A stretch of 52,931 bases of DNA, taken from contig JFBG01000056.1 of NCBI GenBank assembly GCA_000583135.1, positions 1 through 52,931 of the forward strand, written 5' to 3'. Below, one piece after another: positions 43,810 to 51,543 of the stretch (positions are counted from its first letter, which is position 1; every line of letters begins with the position of its first letter). The stretch is from Thioalkalivibrio sp. HK1. Lineage in GTDB: Bacteria; Pseudomonadota; Gammaproteobacteria; HK1. The translations under genes were made by a program, and so were the position numbers. The notes below the pieces were generated by a model that worked only from the letters and a program-made list of their open reading frames with translations, did no database searches and was not told where the DNA came from.

Positions 43810-44246
43810 GGTTCATCTCCTGATGAAGTCGATGACAAAGACGGTCATAAAAACGGTCATAGGAATACACCGTTCGGCTCATCCGGCGCCCCGGCGCGCT
43901 CGATCTTCGATCGATTCGGATGGATAAGGCTTTGGATTATCACCCCTTTCGGTTTCGATGGCAGGCGATCGGGGGGCTCGCCCGTCATCGCCGCCGATAT
44001 CGACGAGGCGGGCAAGATGCCATCCCTTGCAATCTGCTGTCTTGCAACCCATATCGACATCGGGGCGAATCCCTTGTCTATCCCGATAGGCATATTGTCT
44101 TTGCCCGGCATTGGCATCTTAATCATCGAAACCGTCTTCGATATCGGCTAAGCATGCCTTCAATCCCCCTAAGGGAATATCGAAGGCTTCGAATGCGCGA
44201 TCGTCGATCGATCACAGTCGATCGACCGCAAGGGAGGTCAACCATC
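43810..44246. other. Divergent spacer between BMP receptor gene and the sox-linked genes
   Basis: No gene is recognised. It contains the ACGGTCATA direct repeats listed separately and a purine-rich GGAGGTCAACC before the next gene. The plus-strand frame open here is a shadow of nothing annotated and has no ribosome site. Confidence 0.5.
43841..43861. promoter_or_regulatory. Pair of ACGGTCATA direct repeats upstream of the BMP receptor gene
   Basis: ACGGTCATA occurs at 43841-43849 and 43853-43861, centre spacing 12 bases, 32-52 bases upstream of the start codon. This location fits an operator or a promoter region, but no regulator is known for it. Confidence 0.35.
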
Positions 44247-44528
44247 ATGGATCCTCGTTTTTATCACGACACCGTCAAACGGATGGAGAATGCCGGGGTC
44301 GAATCGGAATATATACAAGGATGGGTCGGTGGATTCATGGGCAATCCGATGCGCGAGGAACAAAGGCTGACCGAAGCCTATAAAGCAGGTTATGCCGCCG
44401 GGGAAGAGGGCAAGGGGGATGGCTTCGAGGCTTGGCGGGCAGGCGCCGAGGTCTCATCGCAAGCATCGGATGCCGTCGCCGTCGCTGCCGCCCCGGCATC
44501 GGGAGGGGTATCGGGAGAACCGTCATGA
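44247..44528 (+). CDS. Small protein of unknown function upstream of sox genes
   Basis: The 93-residue protein begins at an ATG with GGAGGT nine bases upstream. The sequence has a compact charged-aromatic N-terminus (DPRFYHDTVKRMENAGV) and an AYKAGYAAGEEGKGDGFEAW segment. That resembles part of ribosome modulation factor (A-x-x-x-GY-x-AG-x-x-G), and a similar role is possible, but evidence is slim. The C-terminus is low-complexity Ala/Ser. It overlaps the next gene by four bases (ATGA) and heads a run leading to the thioredoxin-like gene and the sox cluster. Confidence 0.65.
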   Translation: MDPRFYHDTVKRMENAGVESEYIQGWVGGFMGNPMREEQRLTEAYKAGYAAGEEGKGDGFEAWRAGAEVSSQASDAVAVAAAPASGGVSGEPS

Positions 44529-44965
44529 GCGAGTGCCAGATGAAAACCGTCGAGGCCTCGGCGTCGTGGAGCGCGAAAGAGCGCACCGCATGCGCAGAGC
44601 TACTCGGCGATGCCGCGCGACGCATCGACGAGGCCGTCGCGATCTGGGAAGATGCCCTGCAATCGCCGGATCATCGGGAAGTGCCCTTCACCGCGATCGT
44701 CCACTTCGGGGCGCAGCGAGCGCGAACGTTGCAGCGATTGCATTTCGAGCAAAGAGATCTGGCGGCCAAGTTGACCGGACAAACCGGCATCGTCTATCGA
44801 GACTCGCTGGGGATGGATGAATCGATCGACGTGGTTCAGCCCTTTGCCCAATTCGAAAAAGACGAGTCATTGCACGATCGCGCGCGAAAAGCCATCGAGA
44901 CCTTGCGCGAGCGAGCCGGTCGATTGGCGGATACGATCAAATCTATCGAAGAGCGAGGCTCGTAG
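44525..44965 (+). CDS. Helical protein of unknown function, sox-linked
   Basis: The 146-residue product overlaps the previous gene (ATGA). It looks fully alpha-helical, rich in Ala, Glu and Arg, with heptad-like stretches near residues 60-85 and 110-140 that suggest a coiled coil. No signal peptide, metal site or known domain is visible. Gene coupling with the preceding small protein suggests a two-protein module. A thioredoxin-like gene follows after 47 bases. Confidence 0.65.
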   Translation: MSECQMKTVEASASWSAKERTACAELLGDAARRIDEAVAIWEDALQSPDHREVPFTAIVHFGAQRARTLQRLHFEQRDLAAKLTGQTGIVYRDSLGMDESIDVVQPFAQFEKDESLHDRARKAIETLRERAGRLADTIKSIEERGS

Positions 44966-45012
44966 CGCTCGGGGCTGGTCCCTTACTCGAGGGTCCGAGG
45001 AGGAATCCGGCG

Positions 45013-45432
45013 ATGGACGCAATTCCCCTGATCGATGATTTGGCGGATTTCGCAAGCAAGGCGATCGATCGGCGTTTGCCGATCGTCCTGCTCGTCTCCC
45101 GTTCCGATTGCTCGTATTGCATGACGCTAAAAGAGCAAGTGCTCGATCCGATCGCGATGAGCGGCGAGTACGAGGACAAGGCGTTGTTGGGCGAGCTGAT
45201 GCTCGACGCTCCACAGGAACTGATCGGATTCGATGGCACCGTCTTCGATGATCGCGACGATTTCGCTCGACGATTCGATGCCCTTTTCACCCCGACCTTG
45301 CTCTTCCTCGCCCCCGATGGCTCCGAACTGGCCCCTCGCATGCGAGGAATCAACACCCTTGAATTGTTCGCCTTCTACCTCGATCGTTCGATTCGCAAGG
45401 CCGGGCGCACGCTTTCGGAAGAGGAAATCTGA
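45013..45432 (+). CDS. Thioredoxin-like protein next to sox genes (SoxW-like)
   Basis: The 139-residue protein has a thioredoxin fold with active site C33-S-Y-C36 in RSDCSYCMTLK and a cis-proline region near FTPTLLFLAPDG. Sox clusters often carry SoxW to keep SoxY reduced, but SoxW is periplasmic and this protein has no signal peptide. It may work in the cytoplasm or be exported by another route. The tandem 13-mer CTGATCGGATAAA (twice) starts at its stop codon. The ATG at 45013 follows GGAGGA. Confidence 0.82.
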   Translation: MDAIPLIDDLADFASKAIDRRLPIVLLVSRSDCSYCMTLKEQVLDPIAMSGEYEDKALLGELMLDAPQELIGFDGTVFDDRDDFARRFDALFTPTLLFLAPDGSELAPRMRGINTLELFAFYLDRSIRKAGRTLSEEEI

Positions 45433-45455
45433 TCGGATAAACTGATCGGATAAAG
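45430..45455. repeat. Tandem 13-bp duplication at the end of the thioredoxin-like gene
   Basis: CTGATCGGATAAA occurs twice at 45430-45455; the first copy includes the stop codon. It is another example of short spacer duplications in this window. Confidence 0.85.
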
Positions 45456-45778
45456 GAGAGTCGTATCGTCTCATCTTCGATGGGGGATGGATCGAGACGA
45501 TGTCTAAGACGGTGCCAAAACCTCGACATCGCCGCTTGATCGCCTTCGATTCGCCCCCGCCGGGCTTTTTCCGATCTGTACATTGCCGCCCCTTTTGCGG
45601 CTATCATTGATGCGCAGAAGTCGAGGCATCAGCGTCAAGGTGCACGAGCGAAGCGGCGGCGCTTCGAGGGATCGGCCATCGATCTCCCCGCCGATATCCC
45701 CCCGCCGAGACGAGTTTCGTACGAAAACGACTTCGAAGGATTCGCAAAGACACGATCGATTTCCAAAGGGATACCGAG
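45433..45778. other. Spacer upstream of soxX
   Basis: No gene is recognised. It presumably contains the sox promoter, but no obvious hexamer pair or operator stood out. The region near 45640-45760 is rich in GATCG words. Confidence 0.5.
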
Positions 45779-46147
45779 ATGATCAGACACTCACTTCTCG
45801 CTCTTGCGATCGCCGGCGCGCTTTCGTCGGTCAGCGGCGCGGTGCTTCTTTTTTCGCCCCCCGCTCTCGCCGCCTCCGTCATCGAGGAGGGTCGGGCGAT
45901 CGCTCTCGATCGGCGAAAGGGCAACTGCATGTCGTGTCATATCATCCCCGGCGTCTCTTCGGCGGGCAACCCCGGACCGCCTTTGATCGCGATGAAGGCA
46001 AGATGGCCGGACAAGGCCAAACTGCGCATCCAGATTCACGATGCGAGGAAACTCAATCCTCTATCGCTCATGCCGCCTTTCGGAGCGCATGAGATTCTTA
46101 CGGAAGAGGAGATCGACAAAGTCGTGGAGTTCGTCCACTCTCTTTGA
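45779..46147 (+). CDS. soxX: Sulfur-oxidation monohaem cytochrome SoxX
   Basis: The 122-residue precursor has a signal peptide (~1-32) and one haem site C50-M-S-C-H54. Methionine 98 in SLMPPFG is the probable distal haem ligand. SoxX joins SoxA to form SoxXA, which attaches thiosulfate to the SoxY cysteine. It opens the soxXYZAK run. A strong hairpin separates it from soxY. Length is at the short end for SoxX. Confidence 0.93.
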   Translation: MIRHSLLALAIAGALSSVSGAVLLFSPPALAASVIEEGRAIALDRRKGNCMSCHIIPGVSSAGNPGPPLIAMKARWPDKAKLRIQIHDARKLNPLSLMPPFGAHEILTEEEIDKVVEFVHSL

Positions 46148-46152
46148 TATCG

Positions 46153-46185
46153 GTCTTTTGATATCGATCCTCGATATCAAAAGAC
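46153..46185. other. Perfect 15-bp inverted repeat with a three-base loop between soxX and soxY
   Basis: GTCTTTTGATATCGA (46153-46167) and TCGATATCAAAAGAC (46171-46185) pair completely around TCC. No clear T-run follows, so it may stabilise soxX mRNA or act as an mRNA-processing site, making SoxX and SoxY levels differ. It could also be a palindromic protein-binding site. Confidence 0.85.
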
Positions 46186-46265
46186 TTCGAGGGTCGTTCG
46201 AGGATGACGATCAATCCCGTCGAACAAGGCGGGCGAGCATCGTCGGCAAAGCGAGGTGAGCAATC

Positions 46266-46709
46266 ATGAACAGAAGATTCTTCGTCAAATACGCCGGGGC
46301 GGCGGTCGGCCTGCTGCTCCTGCCCTTGCGAGCGTTCGGGTCCCGTCCCGAATCCGCCTTCGAGTCGGAGTCCACCGGCGATGCCTTGGAAAAACTCTTC
46401 GGGAGCGCCGATCTCACCGAAACGGATCGCATCAAGATCAAGGCTCCGGAGATCGCCGAAAACGGGGCGGTGGTTCCGATCACGGTCAACTTCGATATCG
46501 AGAACGCCGAATCCGTCAGCATCATCGCGGAGAACAACCCGGCGCCCTTGGCCGCCTCCTTCGATCTGACACCGAACTCCGCCGGGCTCGTTTCGACCCG
46601 TATCAAGATGGGTAAAACCTCCCCGATCCATGCGGTGATCAAGGCCGGTGACACGATCTATCACGCCAGCCGGGAGGTCAAGGTCACGATCGGCGGTTGC
46701 GGGGGCTGA
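46266..46709 (+). CDS. soxY: Thiosulfate-carrier protein SoxY
   Basis: The 147-residue precursor carries a Tat signal with NRRFFVK and ends in GGCGG, the substrate-binding swinging arm whose cysteine (C145) carries thiosulfate. The domain pattern (IKIKAPEIAENGAVVPI, AESVSIIAENNPAPL) is that of SoxY. It partners SoxZ, encoded 45 bases downstream. Export by Tat means folding in the cytoplasm, probably as a complex with SoxZ, which has no signal. Confidence 0.97.
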   Translation: MNRRFFVKYAGAAVGLLLLPLRAFGSRPESAFESESTGDALEKLFGSADLTETDRIKIKAPEIAENGAVVPITVNFDIENAESVSIIAENNPAPLAASFDLTPNSAGLVSTRIKMGKTSPIHAVIKAGDTIYHASREVKVTIGGCGG

Positions 46710-46754
46710 AAATAAAAGCCTTTTCGCCATCGCAAATCACGAAGGAGAGTTGAC

Positions 46755-47066
46755 ATGAGCACGATCAAAATCCGCGCTCGCGAGAAGAGCGGGGTCACCA
46801 CGATTCAGTCGCTGATGAAGCATCCCATGGAAACCGGATTGCGCAAGGATGCCAAAACCGGCGAGACCATTCCGGCGCATTTCATCAGCGATGTCACGAT
46901 ATCGCTCAACGGCGAGAAGGTGATGACCGCTTACCTCGGGCCTGCGGTATCGAAAAATCCTTATGTTTCCACCAGCATCAAGGGAGCGAAGAAGGGCGAT
47001 ACCATCACCTTGTCCTGGGTGGATAACACGGGCGAGAATGCCAGCGCGGAAGCGGTGGTCAAATAA
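46755..47066 (+). CDS. soxZ: SoxY partner SoxZ
   Basis: The 103-residue protein lacks a signal peptide, as expected, because SoxZ is exported bound to SoxY. Key segments: IKIRAREKSGVTTIQSLMKH, MKHPMETG, DVTISLNGEKVM, GPAVSKNPYVS and DNTGENASAEA. The ATG has GAAGGAG upstream. It follows soxY closely. Confidence 0.97.
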   Translation: MSTIKIRAREKSGVTTIQSLMKHPMETGLRKDAKTGETIPAHFISDVTISLNGEKVMTAYLGPAVSKNPYVSTSIKGAKKGDTITLSWVDNTGENASAEAVVK

Positions 47067-47403
47067 CGAAGCGGACCTTTTCGAGGATCGGCAGGTATTT
47101 TTGCCCTCTTCGAAAAGGCCGGACCTCGGTCGAAGTCGAGCATCGATATTCAAAGCGCATCGATGCTCGGGCGAGCCGGATCGGGCGGCGTTTTCGCTCA
47201 TCGCTTTCGAGCGCGAAGTCCGGGTGCTTTGCGAAAGATGCCCGACGAAGAGCCCCAAGGAATCGAAGCCGAGGCGTGCATAAGGGAGTCTTTCGCTTGA
47301 CGCAAAAGCGAATATCCTCGCCGATCATGCGGAAAAATGCTCGATCAGGCAGCAAGACCGATCGGTCTTCGAAAGCCGAGAAATCAAACGAGGTGGAGAT
47401 ATC
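47067..47403. other. Spacer between soxZ and soxA
   Basis: No gene is recognised. CCTTTTCGA (near 47073) could pair with TCGAAAAGG (near 47117) over a ~35-base loop as a weak hairpin after soxZ. The long opposite-strand reading frame covering this spacer has no family match and overlaps soxA. Confidence 0.45.
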
Positions 47404-48252
47404 ATGAGAACCGTGCGCATCCTCTTGGCAGCATTGCTGTCCTCGTATCTTGCCTTCGGCCCGAGCGTCAGCCTCGCAGGCTCTCCGGAAGAGGATCGAG
47501 AGGCCTTCCAGAATTTCTACAAAGAACGCTTTCCGAACACCCCCTTCGAGGATTTCGCCAACGGTATCTATTCCATCGACAAGGAGCGTCGGCAGGAGTG
47601 GGAACAGATGGAGGAGTTTCCCCAATACGAGCTGGACATAGACGCCGGGGAAGCCCTCTTTCACAAAAAATTCGCCAACGGCAAGGGGTTTGCGGATTGT
47701 TTTCCCGATTACGAGACCGGGGTGCGACAAAACTACCCCCATTGGGATCCCAAGCGGGGCGAGGTGGTCACGATGGAGTGGGCCATCAACCTGTGTCTCG
47801 AAGAAAACGGCGAGAAGCCGCTCAAATACAATCGGGGGCCGCTGGCCGAAATCTCCGCCTATCTCGCCTATCTTTCCCGCGGGCATGTGATCGATGTCAA
47901 GGTGCCCAAGGACGATCCCCGGGCCTTGGCCGCCTACGAGGATGGCAAGCGTTTTTACTATACCCGGCGGGGACAGCTCAATTTCTCCTGCGCCTCGTGC
48001 CATGTTCATACATCGGGGTTGAAATTGCGCTCGGATCTGCTTAGCCCCGCCTTGGGGCAAGTGAGCCACTTTCCCGTCTACCGGAAGAAATGGAGCGCGG
48101 TCGGGACCTTGCATCGCCGCTATGGGGGCTGCAATCGTCAGGTTCGAGCCGCCTCTTTCAAGCCCCAAAGTCGCCAGTATCGCAACTTGGAATATTTTCA
48201 CACCTATATGAGCAATGGCATCCGGCTCAACGGCCCCGGCGGTCGGCAGTGA
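47404..48252 (+). CDS. soxA: Sulfur-oxidation cytochrome SoxA, monohaem type
   Basis: The 282-residue precursor has a signal peptide (~1-25). It has one CxxCH haem site, C196-A-S-C-H200, and the reactive cysteine C243 in RYGGCNRQVRAAS. C99 and C131 would form the disulfide that replaces the first haem of dihaem SoxA proteins. SoxA with SoxX starts thiosulfate oxidation in the periplasm. A GGTGGAG site precedes the ATG. The order X-Y-Z-A-K and the absence of soxB and soxCD nearby suit a split sox system. Confidence 0.95.
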   Translation: MRTVRILLAALLSSYLAFGPSVSLAGSPEEDREAFQNFYKERFPNTPFEDFANGIYSIDKERRQEWEQMEEFPQYELDIDAGEALFHKKFANGKGFADCFPDYETGVRQNYPHWDPKRGEVVTMEWAINLCLEENGEKPLKYNRGPLAEISAYLAYLSRGHVIDVKVPKDDPRALAAYEDGKRFYYTRRGQLNFSCASCHVHTSGLKLRSDLLSPALGQVSHFPVYRKKWSAVGTLHRRYGGCNRQVRAASFKPQSRQYRNLEYFHTYMSNGIRLNGPGGRQ

Positions 48253-48317
48253 GCGGGCTTCGTTGCGCGATCGAAAACGTCATCTCGTGGAAATGAATGA
48301 GAGGGGAGACAAGAACA

Positions 48318-48647
48318 ATGCAACGCATCTCGAATCGTTTACGGCGAGCCGTCGCTCCCGGCCTTCTTGTCTTTGCGATGGGGCACGGCGTTCCCGCTCT
48401 TGCAAGCGATCAAGCGGCCTTCGAAGTCGCCTACGATGCCGGTCAGGCGGCACGCAAAGCGGCCGCTGCCGTCGGCCATGAGTGGAGAGATACCAAGAAG
48501 ATGCTGAGCGATGCGAAGAAACTCGCCGAAAAAAGCGATTTCGAAGCGGCGATCGCCCTTGCGGAACGGGCGAAAAGACAAGGAGAACTCGGCGTGATCC
48601 AAGCCGAGCACGAGGAAAAGGTTTGGATGGATGCGGTATTGAAATGA
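48318..48647 (+). CDS. soxK: SoxXA-binding protein SoxK
   Basis: The 109-residue precursor has a signal peptide (~1-29) and a mostly helical mature region with AFEVAYDAGQAARKAAAAV and EWRDTKKMLSDAKKLAEKSD. These match the small SAXB/SoxK protein that associates with SoxXA in gammaproteobacterial sulfur oxidisers. The ATG at 48318 has GGGGAGA upstream. It ends the sox run. Confidence 0.85.
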   Translation: MQRISNRLRRAVAPGLLVFAMGHGVPALASDQAAFEVAYDAGQAARKAAAAVGHEWRDTKKMLSDAKKLAEKSDFEAAIALAERAKRQGELGVIQAEHEEKVWMDAVLK

Positions 48648-49048
48648 ATGAGGGCTGCCCATAGAGGCAATTTCATCAGGAAATAGCAGAGTATCTCGAT
48701 CGGCGGTGATGTCCCGAGGAATCGGTGCCGCTCTTTTACGATGATTTTTCGCTCCAAGGCGGGGCTCCCAAGGTCTTTGATGAACTCAAGTCTTGGATAA
48801 TCGCCGAGAGGGTCGATGCCCAAGCAATCGCTTGGATCCCTTTTCGCCGATTCATTCCATCGTTCATTTTCGGCGCGAGGCGGTCGGGTTGCCATCTCCC
48901 GATCCTGTTATAGCCCGTATCCCCTATCCCCTATCCCCTATCCCCTATCGAGTCTCGTTGTAAAATGGCAAAGCTTACTTAAGTATTCGATCGCCCGCAC
49001 TGATCGTCGATAAAAAGAAAACGCGCCGATGACAAGGAGATTTCGCCG
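48648..49048. other. Spacer between soxK and the secreted repeat protein
   Basis: No gene is recognised. A plus-strand ORF (48725-48913) has no family match or ribosome site. A heptamer repeat (48919-48946) and the palindrome TACTTAAGTA near 48979 lie upstream of the secreted-protein gene and may belong to its control region. Confidence 0.5.
48919..48946. repeat. Heptamer simple-sequence repeat ATCCCCT, four copies
   Basis: Four perfect tandem copies of ATCCCCT (plus ATC) end about 100 bases before the start of the secreted-protein gene. A change in copy number would shift promoter spacing in steps of seven bases. Confidence 0.95.
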
Positions 49049-51190
49049 ATGACGTTCCCTTCGAGACTTTGCATCTTCCCCCTGATTTGCTCGCTGCTTG
49101 CGATTGTAGTCATTCCTCATGGCGCCGTTGCCCAATCGCCGCCATCGGGCATGATCGTATTGGATAACACCGGTACGCTGACCATCGAAGAGGGGACCTC
49201 GGGGAGATTCAACGTCGATCTCAGTGTGGCGCCGAATGCCGATGTCATCATTGCCTTGGCTTCCGATAACACCGATGTGAGCGTCTCGCCGACATCGCTC
49301 ACCTTCACGACCACCAACTGGGATACGGCCCAAGAAGTGACCGTAAGCGTAGCGGACGACGACGGAGCCGATGACGAAACCGCCACAATCACCCTGAGTG
49401 CCATCGGCGGCATCACCGCGACCGCGGTGGAAAAAGATATCAGCGTGGAGGATGACGAGACGGCGGCGCTTTTATTATCCGCAAGGGCGCTGGCCATACT
49501 CGAAGGTGGCAGAGGCTATTTCGAGGTGCGGCCGGCGACGAGGCCGACTGCCGATATCAAGGTAACCATCACCGTGCCTTCGAGTAGCGGCATCGGCATC
49601 GATACCGACCTGAGTACGCCGGGCATTCAAAATATGCCGCTGACATTTAAGCGAGACGGCCAACAAAATGCTTGGAATACCTACCGAAGGGTGGTGGTTT
49701 TCTCGGCCTTGGATGATACCAATCAGGCCGATCACTCGGTCGACATCACGCTATCGGCCGCTGCCGACGATCCGAACGGGAGTTCGGATTACGACAACGA
49801 GACCGAAACCGTATCGCTCGGCGTGAGGGTGCGACCGAGGGGCAATTTCATCTTGGATATCCCTCGTACGCTCGCCTTCGTCGAGGGTGATTCGCAAACC
49901 TTCGAGGTGAGCCTCGATACCGAACCGAACGACAGCGCCATCATCGATTTCGATCATTCCTTGGGCGCCTCGTATCTGGTCATATCGCCGCCATCGCTGA
50001 CCTTCACCCCCGCCAATTACGACCGACCGCAGAGGGTGACCTTTACCCCGCTGCAAAACCGGGATGATTTGCACCGAAGCGGCACTTTCACCGTGAAAGC
50101 CATCAGCGGCATCAGGGCCCCGGCATTCACTTCGACCGTCGATATAGCGAACGCCCCGCCCAGGGGTCGCATCGTCTTGAGCCAAACCGACCGGCTCATC
50201 ATCCCCGAGGGCCAATTGGAGGTATTGACCGTCAATCTCGATACCCGGCCGACCGGGGCTGTCTATGTGGCATTGGAAAGCGATCACCTCGATGTCACGG
50301 CCTCGCCGTCGGTCTTGACCTTCACCGAGACGAACTACGCCAAGGCGCGCACGGTGGTCATCATCTCCGAGCAAGACAGAGATCGATCGGATGAGGATGT
50401 CACGATCACTTTTTCCGCCACCGGTGGCATCAGAGCCCCGGGGGCGATGATCGAGGTCATCGTGATCGATGACGACGAGACCACCCCCGATTGGCCGGTG
50501 AAGACCCAGGCGCTCGCCCTTCCGTCGACCGCTGCGCAAGACGATGCGACCATGCGTTTGTATTGCAAGGAGAAGAATAGGGATTGCGCCGTGCATCTGG
50601 CATGCGCCGCCCAGTCGGACGGATCGGTCTACGAAGGCTCGATCCTCTCGGTTCCGGCCAATGGCGCGCTGACCCTGACGGTATCGGATATCGAGCGAAC
50701 GCTCGGCGGGTCGTCATGGTCGAATAAAGGACGCTTGGGGTGCGCCTTGCACAGCGAGCAAACCATCAGCGCTCAGGTATGGACCCGCTCGGGGGATGGG
50801 GTGCTGGTCAACAACAGCGCCTTCATACGCAGCATCAGAGAAGGGGAGATGTACCGAGCCGATATCGAGTCGATTCCCTCGCCGGATGAGATGGAGGAAT
50901 CGAATATACGGATTCGCTGCACCTCGGCCATCACCGCCTCCCATTGCGCCGTCTCTCTCGCCTGCTACGACGATGCAGGAAGGCGATACGATGGCGATTT
51001 GGGCGCGATCGGACGCCTAAGGGTGCGCCACTTGCAACGAGATGAGTTATCCCGCTTGATCGGCCACCGATGGTCGGGCTTGGGTCTTTCATGCGAAATC
51101 CGCTCGGATCGGATCTTCACCGTACAAGTGATGACCCGCACCGGCGGCGGTGGGGCATTGGTCAACAACAGCGCCACCGGAGGGAGATGA
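49049..51190 (+). CDS. Secreted repeat protein with Calx-beta/Ig-like repeats and a novel C-terminal module
   Basis: The 713-residue precursor has a signal peptide (~1-29). Four repeats follow, at about 35-137, 138-264, 265-372 and 373-478, built on G-x-I-V-L...L-T-I-x-E-G, SP-x-S-L-T-F-T and D-D-E elements; they resemble Calx-beta/cadherin-like beta-sandwiches. The C-terminus has two copies (~500-591, 619-707) of a module with conserved cysteines and a VNNSA ending. No anchor motif is visible. A surface or extracellular adhesion role is inferred. AAGGAG precedes the ATG. Confidence 0.85.
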   Translation: MTFPSRLCIFPLICSLLAIVVIPHGAVAQSPPSGMIVLDNTGTLTIEEGTSGRFNVDLSVAPNADVIIALASDNTDVSVSPTSLTFTTTNWDTAQEVTVSVADDDGADDETATITLSAIGGITATAVEKDISVEDDETAALLLSARALAILEGGRGYFEVRPATRPTADIKVTITVPSSSGIGIDTDLSTPGIQNMPLTFKRDGQQNAWNTYRRVVVFSALDDTNQADHSVDITLSAAADDPNGSSDYDNETETVSLGVRVRPRGNFILDIPRTLAFVEGDSQTFEVSLDTEPNDSAIIDFDHSLGASYLVISPPSLTFTPANYDRPQRVTFTPLQNRDDLHRSGTFTVKAISGIRAPAFTSTVDIANAPPRGRIVLSQTDRLIIPEGQLEVLTVNLDTRPTGAVYVALESDHLDVTASPSVLTFTETNYAKARTVVIISEQDRDRSDEDVTITFSATGGIRAPGAMIEVIVIDDDETTPDWPVKTQALALPSTAAQDDATMRLYCKEKNRDCAVHLACAAQSDGSVYEGSILSVPANGALTLTVSDIERTLGGSSWSNKGRLGCALHSEQTISAQVWTRSGDGVLVNNSAFIRSIREGEMYRADIESIPSPDEMEESNIRIRCTSAITASHCAVSLACYDDAGRRYDGDLGAIGRLRVRHLQRDELSRLIGHRWSGLGLSCEIRSDRIFTVQVMTRTGGGGALVNNSATGGR

Positions 51191-51537
51191 TCGACCGGGA
51201 GCCCACGTGCCCCGCGCGCCGCGCTCGGAGTCGATCGTATCGAGGATATCAAGTGGATGCCGTAGCCATCGGCGAGGGGCTTGGTCGATATCGCGAACAA
51301 GCAAGTCGATAGCGGAAAAACGAGCACCGGATGCCGCCGGAGCGAAGACCGATAAGGGCACCGGCCCGGCGGGCGGGCCTTCATCGATGGTGGCGATGCT
51401 GCGACCCGCCGGCGGATTTATCGCTGATTTCGATAGGGCGTCAATAGGCATTCGTCAAAGATCCTATTGACGCCATTCTAACGCTCGCCCAATGCCGCTT
51501 GGATGGTCTCGACGATCAAGTTGTCGTTGGGTGAGCG
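51191..51537. other. Spacer with paired palindromes
   Basis: No gene is recognised. It holds a 12-bp inverted repeat (51437-51474) and the attC-like palindrome that begins at 51476. Confidence 0.6.
51437..51474. other. Perfect 12-bp inverted repeat GGCGTCAATAGG / CCTATTGACGCC
   Basis: The two halves (51437-51448 and 51463-51474) flank a 14-base loop. No T-run follows. It sits directly against the attC-like site. It could be a weak terminator for the upstream gene or part of a recombination region. Confidence 0.9.
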
Positions 51538-51543
51538 TTAGAT
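51476..51543 (-). other. attC-like palindrome (possible integron recombination site)
   Basis: CTAACGCTCGCCCAA (51478-51492) and TTGGGTGAGCGTTAG (51527-51541) pair with one mismatch. On the minus strand the right end reads ATCTAAC (RYYYAAC), and the other arm ends GTTAGAA, one base from GTTRRRY. The total length of 68 bp fits attC sites. The stop codon of the minus-strand gene is inside the R'' box, typical for cassette genes. No integrase gene or second attC was found in the window. Confidence 0.55.

Noticed and set aside
42814..44151. 445-codon plus-strand frame opposite the BMP receptor gene
   Set aside because: Antisense shadow; the opposite strand encodes a receptor with a signal peptide and a ribosome site.
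47059..48201. 380-codon minus-strand frame across soxA
   Set aside because: Overlaps soxA on the other strand and has no recognisable domain.
48725..48913. 62-codon ORF between soxK and the secreted protein
   Set aside because: No ribosome site, no family match and no coding-like composition.
48919..48946. CRISPR-like or telomere-like array
   Set aside because: Units are seven bases with no spacers; it is a simple-sequence repeat.
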